Counted from the first letter of the stretch, positions 18,235-31,541 are shown. The stretch: DNA of 64,000 nucleotides from Sphingobium amiense (GCF_003967075.1 NZ_AP018664.1:248001-312000), one strand, 5' to 3'. Numbers and translations are program-made. Notes: generated from the letters alone by a model not told the origin.

Positions 18235-20184
18235 ATGAACGACGAGAAAGACCCGCAGGGCAACCCCTGGATCAAGAGCGCGATGATATGGGCCGGCGTC
18301 ATCGTGGCGCTGCTCCTCTTCGTATCGCTGTTCGACAGCCGCACCGCTTCGACCGCGGGCACCGGCATCGCCTATTCCGAATTCCGCTCGAAGGTGCAGG
18401 AGGGCCAGGTCAAGGACGTCGCCATCGCGCCCAACAGGATCAGCGGCACGCTGTCGAGCGGGCAGAAATTCTCGACCGTTCCGGTCAACGATCCGGGCCT
18501 CACCGGCCTGCTGGACGACTATAACGTCAAATATTCGGGGCAGGCGGAAGAACAGCCGAGCTTCTGGATGATCCTCATCTACCAGTCGCTGCCGTTCCTG
18601 CTGATCTTAGGGATAGCCTTCTTCGTGCTGCGCCAGATGCAGAAGGGCGGCGGCGCGGGCGGGGCGATGGGCTTCGGCAAGTCCAAGGCCAAGCTGCTGA
18701 CCGAAAAGCATGGCAAGGTGACGTTCGACGATGTCGCGGGCATCGACGAGGCGCGCGAGGAATTGCAGGAAATCGTCGAGTTCCTGAAGGACCCGACCAA
18801 ATTTGCGCGATTGGGCGGCAAGATCCCCAAGGGCGCGCTGCTGGTCGGGTCGCCCGGCACCGGCAAGACGCTGCTGGCGCGCGCCATCGCGGGCGAGGCG
18901 GGTGTGCCCTTCTTCACCATTTCCGGCTCCGACTTCGTGGAAATGTTCGTCGGCGTGGGCGCGAGCCGCGTGCGCGACATGTTCGAACAGGCGAAGAAGA
19001 ACGCGCCCTGCATCGTCTTCATCGACGAAATCGACGCGGTCGGCCGCCATCGCGGCGCGGGCCTTGGCAACGGCAATGACGAGCGCGAGCAGACGCTGAA
19101 TCAGCTTCTGGTCGAAATGGACGGGTTCGAGGCGAACGAGGGCATCATCATCGTCGCGGCGACCAACCGCCCCGACGTGCTCGACCCCGCGCTGCTGCGT
19201 CCGGGCCGCTTCGACCGGCAGGTCGTGGTGCCGCGCCCCGACATCGAGGGCCGCGAGAAGATCCTCGCCGTCCACATGAAGAAGGTGCCGCTGGCGCCGG
19301 ACGTGAACCCGCGCACCATCGCGCGCGGCACGCCGGGCTTTTCCGGCGCGGACCTCGCCAACCTCGTCAACGAAGCGGCGCTGATGGCCGCGCGCCGGGG
19401 CAAGCGCCTCGTCGCCATGGACGAGTTCGAGGCGGCGAAGGACAAGGTGATGATGGGCAGCGAACGCCGCTCGATGGTCATGACCGACGATGAAAAGAAG
19501 ATGACCGCCTATCATGAGGCGGGCCACGCCATCGTCGCGGTCCATGAACCCGCGTCCGACCCGATCCACAAGGCGACGATCATCCCGCGCGGCCGTGCGC
19601 TGGGCATGGTGATGCGCCTGCCGGAGCGCGACAGCTACAGCTATCACCGCGACAAGATGCACGCCAACATGGCGGTCGCGATGGGCGGGCGCGTGGCGGA
19701 AGAGATCATCTTCGGCCATGACAAGGTGTCGAGCGGCGCATCGGGCGACATCCAGTATGCGACCAAGCTCGCCCGCGACATGGTGACGCAGTGGGGCATG
19801 TCCGACAAGCTCGGCCCGCTCCAGTACGAAGAACAGCAGGGCGAAACCTTCCTCGGCTATTCGCAGAGCCAGCGCGTCCATATGTCCGACGAAACCGCGA
19901 AGCTGATCGACGCGGAAATCCGCGGGCTGGTCGAGCAGGGCTATGCCCGCGCGCAGTCGATCCTCAAGGATCATGAGAACCAGTTGCACCTGCTCGCCAG
20001 CGCGATGCTGGAATATGAAACGCTGAGCGGCGAGGAGATCAAGACGCTGCTCGACAAGGGCGAGATCACCCGCGAGGACGGGACGACGATCAGGCCTTCG
20101 GCCATTCCGGCGGCGGGCAGCTCCATCCCCCGCACCCGCAAGCGCAAGGGTCCGTTCGGCGACCCGACGCCGCTGGGCGCGTGA
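18235..20184 (+). CDS. ftsH: ATP-dependent zinc metalloprotease FtsH
   Basis: Membrane-anchored AAA+ protease of 649 residues that degrades misfolded membrane proteins and regulators. Two transmembrane segments flank a periplasmic loop (about residues 15-32 and 112-132). The AAA domain has Walker A GSPGTGKT, Walker [13 protein letters not shown] and the SRH region [18 protein letters not shown]. The zinc site HEAGH is at 427-431. Two adjacent ATGs (18232, 18235) and a GTG at 18229 compete as starts; AAAGAGA upstream fits 18235 best. The gene ends before a strong terminator. Confidence 0.96.
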   Translation: MNDEKDPQGNPWIKSAMIWAGVIVALLLFVSLFDSRTASTAGTGIAYSEFRSKVQEGQVKDVAIAPNRISGTLSSGQKFSTVPVNDPGLTGLLDDYNVKYSGQAEEQPSFWMILIYQSLPFLLILGIAFFVLRQMQKGGGAGGAMGFGKSKAKLLTEKHGKVTFDDVAGIDEAREELQEIVEFLKDPTKFARLGGKIPKGALLVGSPGTGKTLLARAIAGEAGVPFFTISGSDFVEMFVGVGASRVRDMFEQAKKNAPCIVFIDEIDAVGRHRGAGLGNGNDEREQTLNQLLVEMDGFEANEGIIIVAATNRPDVLDPALLRPGRFDRQVVVPRPDIEGREKILAVHMKKVPLAPDVNPRTIARGTPGFSGADLANLVNEAALMAARRGKRLVAMDEFEAAKDKVMMGSERRSMVMTDDEKKMTAYHEAGHAIVAVHEPASDPIHKATIIPRGRALGMVMRLPERDSYSYHRDKMHANMAVAMGGRVAEEIIFGHDKVSSGASGDIQYATKLARDMVTQWGMSDKLGPLQYEEQQGETFLGYSQSQRVHMSDETAKLIDAEIRGLVEQGYARAQSILKDHENQLHLLASAMLEYETLSGEEIKTLLDKGEITREDGTTIRPSAIPAAGSSIPRTRKRKGPFGDPTPLGA

Positions 20185-20211
20185 GGCCGAAGCGAGCGTA
20201 AAAAACGAGAG

Positions 20212-20237
20212 GGCGGGGCCGGTGGCTCCGCCTTTTT
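20212..20237 (+). terminator. Rho-independent terminator of ftsH
   Basis: Stem GGCGGGGCC (20212-20220) pairs with GGCTCCGCC (20224-20232), nine pairs with one G-T wobble and a 3-nt loop, followed by TTTTT at 20233-20237. It lies 27 bp after the ftsH stop. Confidence 0.88.
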
Positions 20238-20405
20238 CGTGGTGCGGGGGTGATGGAGGGGTGCGGGCAAGCGGTGATGCGATGGATCTGCCTTGAAGCG
20301 GACATCGTGGGCATGGACATGCGGTTAAGCATAGCCGGTGACGAACCGATATATCTCTGACGCTAAACGTCCTGCCAGACGAGCGATGGAATGAGGTTCG
20401 AGAAC

Positions 20406-23337
<2,932 letters not shown>

Positions 23338-23339
23338 AT

Positions 23340-23467
23340 CCTCCCCGGCACGGGGAGGGGGACCAGCCGCAGGCTGGTGGAGGGGCAGGTCCGGCCTGTC
23401 CTGCCTCAGCCTGAGTGGGTCTGGCCGCCCGCGCCCCTCCACCACCCGCCTCCCCGTGCCGGGGAGG
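23340..23467. repeat. Paired palindromic element (BIME-like), family B
   Basis: Two inverted modules (23340-23386 and 23433-23467) face each other around a 46-bp centre. Each has a hairpin CCTCCCC...GGGGAGG joined to GGTGGAGGGGC. The left module also holds an inner hairpin CCAGCC-GCA-GGCTGG that is shortened in the right one. The whole can fold into one long cruciform. It fills the gap between guaB and the RsmB-like gene and ends 2 bp before the latter's start codon. Confidence 0.8.
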
Positions 23468-23469
23468 AT

Positions 23470-24648
23470 ATGACCCCCGCCGCGCGCATTCAGGCGGCTA
23501 TCGACCTGCTGGACGCGATCATCGCGTCGGCGCGCGATGGCGGGCCTGCGGCGGACACGCTGATCGCGCGCTATTTCAAGGAGCGGCGCTATGCCGGGTC
23601 GCGCGACCGGCGGGCGGTGCGCGACCATGTTTATGACGCGATCCGGCGCGCGGGCGAGCGGCCGGAGACGGGCCGCGCGGCGATGATCGGCCTTGCGGGC
23701 GAACGCCCCGAGATCGCGGCGCTGTTCGACGGGTCGGTGCATGGGCCGCTGCCCATCGAGCCGGGCGAAGAGGGCGCTGTGGCGGGCGCAGTGCCGGGCT
23801 GGATCGCGCCGCTGCTGGCGCCTGCGGTGGAGCAGGAGGCGCTGCTGGGCCGCGCGCCGGTGGACCTGCGCGTCAACCGGCTGAAGGCCGAACCCGCCGG
23901 TGTCGCACCGCTGTTTCCCGAAGCGGAGGCGGTGGCGGGCCTGCCCGACGCGCTGCGCCTGCCCGAAGGCTTTCCGGTCGAGCAGTCGGCGGCGTGGAAG
24001 GACGGGCTTGTCGAAGTGCAGGATGCGGGCAGCCAGTGGATCGTCGCCGCCTGCGATGCGCGTCCGGGCGCGACGGTGGTGGACCTCTGCGCCGGTGCGG
24101 GCGGCAAGACGCTGGCGATGGCTGCCGCGATGCGGGGGCAGGGCAGGCTGGTGGCGGCGGACACGATCCGCTCGCGCCTCGCCCGGCTGGAACCGCGGGC
24201 GGAGCGGGCGGGGGCGACGTTCGTCGAAACGCTGCTGCTGGATCAGGCGCATGAAGCGCGCGGGCTGGCGGACCTTGCCGGGCAGGCGGATGTCGTGCTG
24301 GTCGATGCGCCCTGTTCGGGCACGGGGACATGGCGGCGCAATCCCGAGGCGCGCTGGCGGCTGACGCCGCAGCGGCTCGACCGGCTGGTGGCGGAACAGG
24401 CGCGCATCCTCTATTTCGCCGCGCCGCTGGTGGCGCCGGGCGGCTGGCTCGTCTATGCTACCTGTGCGCTGACCGATTATGAGGGGAGGGGGCAGGTGGA
24501 CGCGTTTCTGAGCCGCCATCCGGGCTGGACGCCCGAACCGCTGGCGCTGCCTGCCGGGCGGGCGCACGGGGCGGGATGGCTGCTGACGCCGGGGCATGAC
24601 GGGACGGACGGGTTCTTCTTCGCGCGGATGCGGCGGGAGGCGGCCTAA
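23470..24648 (+). CDS. RsmB/NOP-family RNA cytosine-C5 methyltransferase
   Basis: SAM-dependent RNA m5C methyltransferase of 392 residues, likely acting on rRNA or tRNA. The N-terminal NusB-like/antiterminator-type helical region is followed by the Rossmann core: DLCAGAGGKTLAMAA binds SAM, VDAPCSGTGTWRRNPE has the conserved Cys, and YATCALTDYEG supplies the second catalytic Cys typical of m5C enzymes. Start ATG 23470 is chosen because frames further up run through the palindromic repeat. The repeat's last GGGGAGG is only 2 bp from the ATG and is the sole Shine-Dalgarno-like sequence. Confidence 0.88.
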   Translation: MTPAARIQAAIDLLDAIIASARDGGPAADTLIARYFKERRYAGSRDRRAVRDHVYDAIRRAGERPETGRAAMIGLAGERPEIAALFDGSVHGPLPIEPGEEGAVAGAVPGWIAPLLAPAVEQEALLGRAPVDLRVNRLKAEPAGVAPLFPEAEAVAGLPDALRLPEGFPVEQSAAWKDGLVEVQDAGSQWIVAACDARPGATVVDLCAGAGGKTLAMAAAMRGQGRLVAADTIRSRLARLEPRAERAGATFVETLLLDQAHEARGLADLAGQADVVLVDAPCSGTGTWRRNPEARWRLTPQRLDRLVAEQARILYFAAPLVAPGGWLVYATCALTDYEGRGQVDAFLSRHPGWTPEPLALPAGRAHGAGWLLTPGHDGTDGFFFARMRREAA

Positions 24649-24720
24649 TCAGCCATGGACAAGCGCGTGCAAAATGGCGAGGATCGGGAATCAACGCCTG
24701 AAACATGGCTGGAGTTATTG

Positions 24721-25236
24721 ATGCGTTTCACCCCTGCTTCCATCGCGCTCGCCGCCGTCCTTGCCACCGTGTCCAGCATGGGCCTGTCGCAGAAGCCCGA
24801 CAACCAGATCAATCCGCAGTCGATCCAGTGGCAGAAGGCCGGGGAAGCCGCGCGCCGCGCGGGCAACCTCAACGGCGCCACCGACGCGCTGGAAAGCGCG
24901 CTGGCGGTCGATCCCCGCAACCGGGCGGCCTATGTCGAACTGGCCGAAGTCGCGCGGGCGCAGGGGCTTCAGGGCAAGGCGATCCGGCTCTACAAGGAAG
25001 CGCTGCTGCTCGACCCCACCGATGTCGTGGCGCTGGCGGGCCAGGGCGAGGCGATGATGGAGAAGGGCGCGGTCGCGCGCGCGAAGGACGTGCTGGCGCA
25101 GGCGCAGAAGCTGTGCAAGGCCGATTGCGCGCCGGTCGCCCACCTGTCCGCCGCCATCGCCAAGGGGCCGCCCGCCGTCGCGATGACCGACAAGGTGCCG
25201 CCCGCGCCCAACAAGGCGCCGACCGAGACGCCCTGA
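24721..25236 (+). CDS. Exported TPR-repeat protein
   Basis: Tetratricopeptide protein of 171 residues. From ATG 24721 it begins with a Sec signal ([20 protein letters not shown]); an upstream ATG at 24655 would bury this signal. TPR units are visible around [35 protein letters not shown] and a third about residues 85-115, followed by a Pro/Ala/Lys-rich tail. TPR proteins mediate protein-protein contacts, probably in the periplasm here. No specific function can be assigned. It converges on rluE with 7 bp between stops. Confidence 0.7.
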   Translation: MRFTPASIALAAVLATVSSMGLSQKPDNQINPQSIQWQKAGEAARRAGNLNGATDALESALAVDPRNRAAYVELAEVARAQGLQGKAIRLYKEALLLDPTDVVALAGQGEAMMEKGAVARAKDVLAQAQKLCKADCAPVAHLSAAIAKGPPAVAMTDKVPPAPNKAPTETP

Positions 25237-25243
25237 TCCGCGT

Positions 25244-25792
25244 TCAGGCCCCTCCCTCGCGCCACTGGCCGGGGGCGATGCCTTCCACCGTCCATTCGCC
25301 GACCGCCCAGCGCACGAGGCGCAGCGTGGGGAAGCCCACCGCCGCGGTCATGCGCCGCACCTGCCGGTTGCGGCCTTCGGCGATGGTGAGGCGCAGCCAG
25401 CTATCGGGCACGGTCTGGCGCACGCGGATCGGCGGGTCGCGCGGCCACAGCGCCGGCGGGTCGATGCGGTCGGCCTGCGCGGGGCGGGTGGGGCCGTCTT
25501 TCAGCAGCACGCCGCCGCGCAGGGCCGCGAGCGCTTCGTCGCTGACGATCCCCTCCACCTGCGCCAGATAGGTTTTGGGCAGCTTGAACTTCGGGTCGGC
25601 GATGCGGGACTGGAGCCGCCCGTCGTCGGTCAGCAGCAGCAGCCCCTCGCTGTCGCGGTCGAGCCGCCCGGCGGGATAGACGCCGGGCACGGCGATGCAA
25701 TCGGACAGGGTGGCGCGGGCCGTGGGGCTGTTCCGGTCGGTGAACTGGGACAGCATGTCATAGGGTTTGTTGAAGAGGATCAGGCGGGGCAT
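25244..25792 (-). CDS. rluE: 23S rRNA pseudouridine synthase, RluE type
   Basis: RsuA/RluE-family pseudouridine synthase of 182 residues. The catalytic motif [19 protein letters not shown] holds the Asp, and the second family motif [10 protein letters not shown] is near the C terminus. It lacks the N-terminal S4 domain of RsuA and RluB and starts directly at the catalytic fold ([17 protein letters not shown]), which is the RluE arrangement. E. coli RluE modifies U2457 of 23S rRNA; the site is inferred by family. Confidence 0.88.
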   Translation of the reverse strand: MPRLILFNKPYDMLSQFTDRNSPTARATLSDCIAVPGVYPAGRLDRDSEGLLLLTDDGRLQSRIADPKFKLPKTYLAQVEGIVSDEALAALRGGVLLKDGPTRPAQADRIDPPALWPRDPPIRVRQTVPDSWLRLTIAEGRNRQVRRMTAAVGFPTLRLVRWAVGEWTVEGIAPGQWREGGA

Positions 25793-25848
25793 GGGCGGCC
25801 CCGTTTAGCCGCATGGACGGGCAAAAGTCGAGCAACGCCGACCGTCAT

Positions 25849-25964
25849 CCTCCCCTGGCAGGGGAGGTGGCGCGCGCGCAGCGCGTGACGGAGGGGTGTC
25901 GTCCTTTCGAGAGCGGGATACCCCTCCACCGGCTTCGCCGGTCCCCCTCCCCTTGCAGGGGAGG
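25849..25964. repeat. Paired palindromic element (BIME-like), family B
   Basis: Second copy of the paired element: left module 25849-25900, right module about 25915-25964, inverted around a short centre. Each has CCTCCCC...GGGGAGG, an inner hairpin and GGAGGGG. The inner hairpins differ in sequence (GCGCGC-GCA-GCGCGT and ACCGGC-GAA-GCCGGT on the module strand) but both keep base pairing. It sits between rluE and the rsmA stop. Confidence 0.8.
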
Positions 25965-25967
25965 AAC

Positions 25968-26804
25968 CTAAGCGCTCAAGATCCGCGCGATTTCGACAAA
26001 CTCCTCGACCGTCACGGTTTCGGCGCGGCGTTGCGGGTCGATGGCGAGGGTCGCGAGGGCGTCCAGCGCGCCGGGCAGCCGCTTGAGGCTCTGGCGCAGC
26101 ATCTTGCGGCGCTGGCCGAAGGCGGCGGCGGTGAGGCGTTCGAGATGTTTCAGGATCACGCCTTCGGGCGCTGACTTGGGGGTGATGTGGACCACCGCCG
26201 ACATGACCTTGGGCGGCGGGGTGAAGGCGCTGCGGTGGACCTTCATCGCGATGCGCGCGTCGCTGCGCCACTGGGACAGGACGGCGAGGCGGCCATAATG
26301 GTCGGTGCCCGGCTTTGCGACGATGCGTTCGGCGACCTCCATCTGGAACATCAGCGTCAGCGTCGCCCACCATGGCAGCGGCGACCAGTCGGCGGAGAGC
26401 CAGCCGACGAGCAGGGGCGTGCCGACATTATAGGGGAGGTTGGCGATGATATGCGCGCCCGTCCCCGCCTCGGCGTGCGCGTCGACCTGCATCGCGTCGC
26501 CCGAAATGACGCGGAGCTGGCCGGGGAACGCCTCCTGCAATTCGGCGAGCGCGGGCAGGCAGCGCCCGTCCCGCTCCACTGCGACGAGCTTCGCGCCCGC
26601 GCGCAGGATCGCGCGGGTCAGGCCGCCGGGACCGGGGCCGACCTCGAAGGCGGGCTGGCCGTCGAGCGGGCCGGGGATGGCGGCGATGCGGTCCAGCAAC
26701 TGTTCGTCGAGCAGGAAATTCTGCCCCAGCGCCTTGCTGGCGTTAAGGCCGTGGCGGGCGATCACTTCGCGCAGCGGCGGCAGCGCCGGGCGGCTGTCAG
26801 CCAT
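25968..26804 (-). CDS. rsmA: 16S rRNA (A1518/A1519) dimethyltransferase
   Basis: KsgA/RsmA of 278 residues, which dimethylates two adenines in helix 45 of 16S rRNA during 30S assembly. It has the typical entry [15 protein letters not shown], the SAM motif [15 protein letters not shown] and the catalytic [11 protein letters not shown] (NLPY). It is the last gene of the lptD-surA-pdxA-rsmA operon; its ATG overlaps the end of pdxA by 8 bp, suggesting translational coupling. A palindromic repeat lies just after its stop. Confidence 0.96.
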   Translation of the reverse strand: MADSRPALPPLREVIARHGLNASKALGQNFLLDEQLLDRIAAIPGPLDGQPAFEVGPGPGGLTRAILRAGAKLVAVERDGRCLPALAELQEAFPGQLRVISGDAMQVDAHAEAGTGAHIIANLPYNVGTPLLVGWLSADWSPLPWWATLTLMFQMEVAERIVAKPGTDHYGRLAVLSQWRSDARIAMKVHRSAFTPPPKVMSAVVHITPKSAPEGVILKHLERLTAAAFGQRRKMLRQSLKRLPGALDALATLAIDPQRRAETVTVEEFVEIARILSA

Positions 26805-27825
26805 GGGCGAGGCGGGCGCGGGCGGATTCGGCGGCCATCCTGAGCGCGGCCATCATCGCGCCGGGATTGGCGCTGTCGGTCCCCGCGATACCGAAGGCGG
26901 TGCCATGATCGGGCGAGGTGCGCACGATGGGCAGGCCAAGCGTGATATTGACGCCCTCGTCGAAATTCAGCGTCTTGATCGGGATCAGCGCCTGATCGTG
27001 ATACATGCAGAGCGCGGCATCGTAGGTTTCGCGCGCGCGGGCGTGGAACATGCCATCGGGCGAGAGCGGCCCGACGATGTCCAGCCCTTCGGCGCGGAGC
27101 TGTTCGACGGCGGGGCGGATCACGTCCACTTCCTCGCGGCCTAGCGCGCCATTCTCGCCCGCATGGGGGTTGAGGCCCGCGACGGCGAGGCGGGGGCGGG
27201 CGATGCCGAAATTGCGTTGCAGCCCCTTCGCCGTGGTGAGCGCGCGGGCGCGGATGAGGTCCACGGTGAGCGCGGCGGACACATCGGCCAGAGGGATGTG
27301 GATGGTGATCGGCACGACCTTGAGCGAGGGGCCGGCCAGCATCATGACGGCATTATGGGCGGAAACGCCGCAGCGTTCGGCGATGAATTCGGTCTGGCCC
27401 GGATGGGTGAAGCCGACGCCGTAAAGCTGTTCCTTGCCCACCGGCGCGGTGACGATGCCGGCGGCGGACCCCTGCCGCGCGAGGCCGACCGCGACTTCGA
27501 GCGACTGGAAAGCGGTGAGCGCGCCGTCCTGCGTCGGCGTGCCGGGGGTGACGGGATGGCTGTCGCCGACCTGAAGCACGGGCAGCGCGTCGGGAAAGAC
27601 GGCGGCCGCCTGCGCGGGCGTTTCGATAAGCTGGACGGGGCCGAGCCACACTGCGCGCAGGGCCGCAATGTCGCCGACCGCGAAGAAGGGCGGCAGGCCG
27701 CGCGCTTCGCGCATCACCCAGCTTTTGGCGGTGATTTCCGGCCCGATGCCCGCCGGATCGCCGAGTGGAACGGCGAAGGGAACGGGGTCGGGCCGGGCGG
27801 GGTCAGTTATATTCGATGACGGCAT
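26797..27825 (-). CDS. pdxA: 4-hydroxythreonine-4-phosphate dehydrogenase
   Basis: Pyridoxal phosphate synthesis enzyme that oxidises 4-phosphohydroxy-L-threonine with NAD. The start at 27825 gives 342 residues and overlaps the end of surA by 23 bp; a longer in-frame extension upstream lies inside surA. Metal-binding His regions are visible: [26 protein letters not shown] and [13 protein letters not shown]. The C-terminal segment [15 protein letters not shown] is also typical. Its place inside the outer-membrane biogenesis operon is a long-known conserved oddity of proteobacteria. Confidence 0.96.
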   Translation of the reverse strand: MPSSNITDPARPDPVPFAVPLGDPAGIGPEITAKSWVMREARGLPPFFAVGDIAALRAVWLGPVQLIETPAQAAAVFPDALPVLQVGDSHPVTPGTPTQDGALTAFQSLEVAVGLARQGSAAGIVTAPVGKEQLYGVGFTHPGQTEFIAERCGVSAHNAVMMLAGPSLKVVPITIHIPLADVSAALTVDLIRARALTTAKGLQRNFGIARPRLAVAGLNPHAGENGALGREEVDVIRPAVEQLRAEGLDIVGPLSPDGMFHARARETYDAALCMYHDQALIPIKTLNFDEGVNITLGLPIVRTSPDHGTAFGIAGTDSANPGAMMAALRMAAESARARLAHG

Positions 27826-29197
27826 CACGGCGAAGGTCGCGCAGGTAGATGCGCGCGCGCTTGTTAACTCGTTCTTCCTCAAGCTGGGCCTGAATCTGTT
27901 CGGCGTCGGGCGCATTGGCGGAAGCGGGATCGTCCCGCCCGCACACCACGAGCACGCGCACGCCGTCGGTGATCGAACCGAAGGGCGGAGTCGATTCGCC
28001 GACCTGAAGGTTCAGCAGGATGTCCTGCAACTGGGGCGGCAGGTCGCGCACCTTCACATTGTCGTTGTCGACCACGTCCGCGCCGATCTTCGCGCCGATC
28101 TCGTTGGCCTGACCGCAGCCCTTGATTTCCTTGATGGCGGTGGCGAAGGCGGCGGCCTTGGCGCTCGCCTGTTCCTTCGTCGTGCCCTGCGGGAAGAGGA
28201 CCGAGAGCTGCTTGAGGCTGAGCAGCGAATCGCGCGGATCGGCGGTCAGCACCTTGCGCTTGTCCATGACGTAGAGGATCGACACGCCGCCCACGGTTTC
28301 GATGGGACCGGCGATCTGGCCGACCTGCATTTCGGTCGCGGCCTGCGCCAGTTCGGCGGGAAGCTGCGCAGGGCGAATCCAGCCGAGGTCGCCGCCGACC
28401 GCCGCCGTCGACGCTTCGGAAAACTGGCGGGCATAGGCGGGGAAGCTGCCGCCCTTCTGGATCTGTTCGATGATGTTGCGCGCGTTGGCGATGATCTGCG
28501 GGCGGTTTTCCGGCGTCGAGGAGAGATAGATTTCGCCGATGCGGAATTCGTCGCTGCCCTTGGCGGCGTTGAGCCGGTCGACGACCGACTTCACCTCTTC
28601 CTCCGACACGTTGACGAAGGGCTGGATGTTGCGGCGGAGCAGGCGGCTCCAGGCCAGTTCGCCCTCGATCTGGCGCTTGATGCTGGCGGGCGCGCTGCCC
28701 CGTTCGCGCAGATAGGCGTCGAACTGGCCGGGCGACTGGCGGAAATTGCCCGCGACCCGCTCATAGCTCTGGTTCACTTCTTCCGGCGCGATCTTGATGT
28801 CGTTGGCGGCGGCTTCCTGAATCTGGAGCGTTTCGTCGATCAGGTTGCGCAGCACCTGCACGCGCAGCCGCTCCTTTTCATCGTCCGACACCTTCCCGCC
28901 ATTGGCGGTGATGATGAGGGCGAGCCGCTGGTCCACGTCCGTGCCGGTGATGATGCGGCCGTTGACGATGGCGGTCGCCTTGCGGACGTTGGGATCGCTC
29001 TTGCCGAAGACGGTGAGGTCTTTGGGCAGGTTGAGCTGCTGGGACGCGAAGTCCTGATCATCATCGACCGTCTGCGCACGCAGGGGCGCGAGGCCCGATC
29101 CGACCAGCACCGAGGAGAGGAGCAGCATGTTCAGGCCCGGACGGACGCCGCGGACGAGGCGGCGGGGCGAGAAGGGGGCAGGCAGCATCTTGCGCAA
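27803..29197 (-). CDS. surA: Periplasmic chaperone/peptidyl-prolyl isomerase SurA
   Basis: SurA-type chaperone of 464 residues for outer-membrane proteins such as LptD. It has an N-terminal signal (hydrophobic LLLSSVLVGSGLAPLRA, cut about residue 41), then the SurA N-terminal helical domain (IVNGRIITGTDVDQRLAL). One parvulin domain is clear (FRIGEIYLSS ... GGDLGWIRPAQLP, about residues 225-320). A second, degenerate parvulin-like region follows (about 330-430). It lies between lptD and pdxA, the usual order. Confidence 0.93.
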   Translation of the reverse strand: MRKMLPAPFSPRRLVRGVRPGLNMLLLSSVLVGSGLAPLRAQTVDDDQDFASQQLNLPKDLTVFGKSDPNVRKATAIVNGRIITGTDVDQRLALIITANGGKVSDDEKERLRVQVLRNLIDETLQIQEAAANDIKIAPEEVNQSYERVAGNFRQSPGQFDAYLRERGSAPASIKRQIEGELAWSRLLRRNIQPFVNVSEEEVKSVVDRLNAAKGSDEFRIGEIYLSSTPENRPQIIANARNIIEQIQKGGSFPAYARQFSEASTAAVGGDLGWIRPAQLPAELAQAATEMQVGQIAGPIETVGGVSILYVMDKRKVLTADPRDSLLSLKQLSVLFPQGTTKEQASAKAAAFATAIKEIKGCGQANEIGAKIGADVVDNDNVKVRDLPPQLQDILLNLQVGESTPPFGSITDGVRVLVVCGRDDPASANAPDAEQIQAQLEEERVNKRARIYLRDLRRDAVIEYN

Positions 29198-29273
29198 TCA
29201 TCTCCAATCGGGGTTCGAAGCGTCATGCCCCGGTCCGCCTTAACCGCCCCTGACGGGGGCGGGTGCCTGTTCC

Positions 29274-31541
29274 TTATATGCCAATATTGCGGAAAGCTAG
29301 ACGAAGCTGGAAGCTGTTGCCCCTGCGGGCGTCGCCATTGGCCTGATAGTTGCGGACCCAGGTGAAGCCCAGCGTCAGGCAGTCGTCCTCATAAGCGACG
29401 CCGAGGCGGTGGCGCACGGGCTGATAGCCGTCCGCCATGCTGACCGGGTCTTCCTTCTTGTCGGTGAGGTCGATGACGGTGGAGCCGAACACCGACCAGA
29501 AGCGGGCGAACTGCGCGCGCGCGCCGACGCGCAGTTCCTCGCGGTCCTGAAGGTCTTCCAGATTGGCGAGCGCGTTGCGGTTGAGGCGGAGATAGCCGAC
29601 CATGACATAGGTGCTGCGGCTGCCCACGGTCGCGTCGATTTCATTGCGGCGCACGGCGAGGCTGCCCTTGTCCAGCCGGTAGCGGTGCGTCAGGCTGACG
29701 AAATTGCGGTAGCGGATGGTGGTGCGCCCGACGATGTCGGAAAATTTGCCCGACAGGCCGGTGCCGTCGGGCAGGATGCTTTCGCGGCTGTTGAGGCGAT
29801 AGCTCTGGCCGACGACCGCCTGCACCGAAAAATGCGGCAGGTCGAGACCATATTCGAGGCCATAGGTAGCGCGCGAACTGTCCTCGAACCGGTCATATCC
29901 CGCGAAGCGGTTCAGGGCGAAGAGGTTGCTGTCTTCCAGATCGACGGCGCGGGCGTCTTCATTGGGAAGGCGCAGGTTGGCGAGGCGCGGCGCGGCGACG
30001 ATCTGGACGCGCGGGGCGATGCGCTGCACGCCGCCGAACGCTTCGCCCATGAACGGCCAGCGCATGTCCACCGCCGCTGCCGCGATGCCGCGCGCCTGCC
30101 AGCCCGGCTCGCCCGCATAGGCGGGGATCGGGTTCTGGAGCGCGTCGTTGCTGTGATAGACATCGCCGCGCAGATAGCCGGTGAAGGTGACTTCCTGCCC
30201 CAGCCCGGTGAGCTTGCGCAGGTTCCATTCGGCGGCGGCGAAGGCGCGCTGCGTGTCCTGCCCGTCGGTGCGGGTGATGGCGAGCGTGTTCGCCTGAAGC
30301 TGGACCACGCCGCCCAGCCACGGGTCGGTCAGCCGCAGGCGATAGTCGAGCACCGGCAGCGCGATCGGCTGCTGCCCCTGCGAATCGCCCTGACGCAGCG
30401 TCTGGACCGCCCAGCCGCGCAGCGAGAAATAGCTGTTTTCGCCGATCCGCTGCACGCCGACGGTGTTGCGCAGCCGGTCGTCGCGGCTGATGTCGTAGCG
30501 GCGCAGGAAGGTGCGGTCGGTCGTGACCCGGATCGAGCCGTCGACGCTCCATTCGGGCGTCAGTTGCATCGTGCCGCTGGCGTCGAGATGGGCGCGGATT
30601 CCCTGTTGCGAATTGGCGTCGGGGTCGAGACCGCTGATGCCCAGGCGCCGTCCGTAAGTGGCGTAGCCCGTGATCTGGTAGGCGCCCCGATCGTAGAGAT
30701 GGCGGAAATTGCCCTCCATCATCGGCAGCACCTTCGAATAGACGTGCGGCGTGATGGTGAGATCGCGGTTGGGCGCGAGCTTCATATAATAAGGCAGCGC
30801 CACTTCGAAGCCGTTGTTGCGGTCGTAGCGGATGTTGGGGACCAGCAGCCCGCTGCCGCCGCCCTCGCCCGCCGGGTGCGACAGGCCGGGGAGCGGGATG
30901 AGCGGCAGGCCGAACAGTTCGACATTGGCGTTGGTGTAGGTGACGCGCTGGCGCACGGGGTCGTAGACCACCTTGACCGCGTTGATCTGCCAGGTGGGTT
31001 CCTTGGGGCAGCCGTCGCTGTCCTCGACCGAGCAGCCGGTATAGGCGGCGCGGTTGAGCGTATAGACGCCGTTGACCCGCGTGCCCTTCACCGCCGCGAG
31101 CCGTCCGCCCGACTGGAGCACCAGCAGCATATTGTCGACTGCGCCGTCCTTCAGCGAATCCGTCACGTCGAAACGGTCGCCATAGGCGATATTGCCGTCG
31201 GGATCGGTGACGGAGACATTGCCCTGCGCCTCCACCTTGCCCGTGGTGCGGTTCCACACCACACGGTCGGCGCGCAGGCGGTTGCCGTCACGCAGCAACT
31301 GGACGCTGCCGCTGGCGGTCACGATTTCGGCGTTGCTGTCATATTGAAGCTGGTCGGCGGCGAACCCGATCTGGTCGTCGCCCGCCGGGACTGGCGCGTC
31401 GGGCGCGCTGACAGGAGTCGCCGGTTCGTTGAGATTGGGCTGCGGCGACCTGTCCTGCGCGCGGGCGTGCGGCGCGAGTCCGAGCGCCGCACCGGCCAGA
31501 AGAGCGGCGCGCAGGGCGGGGGAGAAGGGGGCGTTTGGCAA
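29274..31541 (-). CDS. lptD: LPS-assembly protein LptD
   Basis: Outer-membrane barrel that inserts lipopolysaccharide into the outer leaflet together with LptE. It is 755 residues long with a Sec signal (LLAGAALGLAPHARAQ). The periplasmic OstA/LptA-like N-terminal domain spans about residues 55-170 (ADQLQYDSNAEIVTASGSVQ). The large barrel follows, with the late segment YEDDCLTLGFTWVRNY carrying a conserved Cys. An N-terminal-domain-proximal pair of Cys occurs in YTGCSVEDSDGCPKEP. It is the first gene of the four-gene operon and diverges from pepA. Confidence 0.94.
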   Translation of the reverse strand: MPNAPFSPALRAALLAGAALGLAPHARAQDRSPQPNLNEPATPVSAPDAPVPAGDDQIGFAADQLQYDSNAEIVTASGSVQLLRDGNRLRADRVVWNRTTGKVEAQGNVSVTDPDGNIAYGDRFDVTDSLKDGAVDNMLLVLQSGGRLAAVKGTRVNGVYTLNRAAYTGCSVEDSDGCPKEPTWQINAVKVVYDPVRQRVTYTNANVELFGLPLIPLPGLSHPAGEGGGSGLLVPNIRYDRNNGFEVALPYYMKLAPNRDLTITPHVYSKVLPMMEGNFRHLYDRGAYQITGYATYGRRLGISGLDPDANSQQGIRAHLDASGTMQLTPEWSVDGSIRVTTDRTFLRRYDISRDDRLRNTVGVQRIGENSYFSLRGWAVQTLRQGDSQGQQPIALPVLDYRLRLTDPWLGGVVQLQANTLAITRTDGQDTQRAFAAAEWNLRKLTGLGQEVTFTGYLRGDVYHSNDALQNPIPAYAGEPGWQARGIAAAAVDMRWPFMGEAFGGVQRIAPRVQIVAAPRLANLRLPNEDARAVDLEDSNLFALNRFAGYDRFEDSSRATYGLEYGLDLPHFSVQAVVGQSYRLNSRESILPDGTGLSGKFSDIVGRTTIRYRNFVSLTHRYRLDKGSLAVRRNEIDATVGSRSTYVMVGYLRLNRNALANLEDLQDREELRVGARAQFARFWSVFGSTVIDLTDKKEDPVSMADGYQPVRHRLGVAYEDDCLTLGFTWVRNYQANGDARRGNSFQLRLAFRNIGI

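Noticed and set aside
29244..29262. Hairpin CCGCCCC-TGACG-GGGGCGG between lptD and surA as a terminator
   Set aside because: No T-tract follows in the direction of transcription and the operon order is conserved, so read-through is expected.
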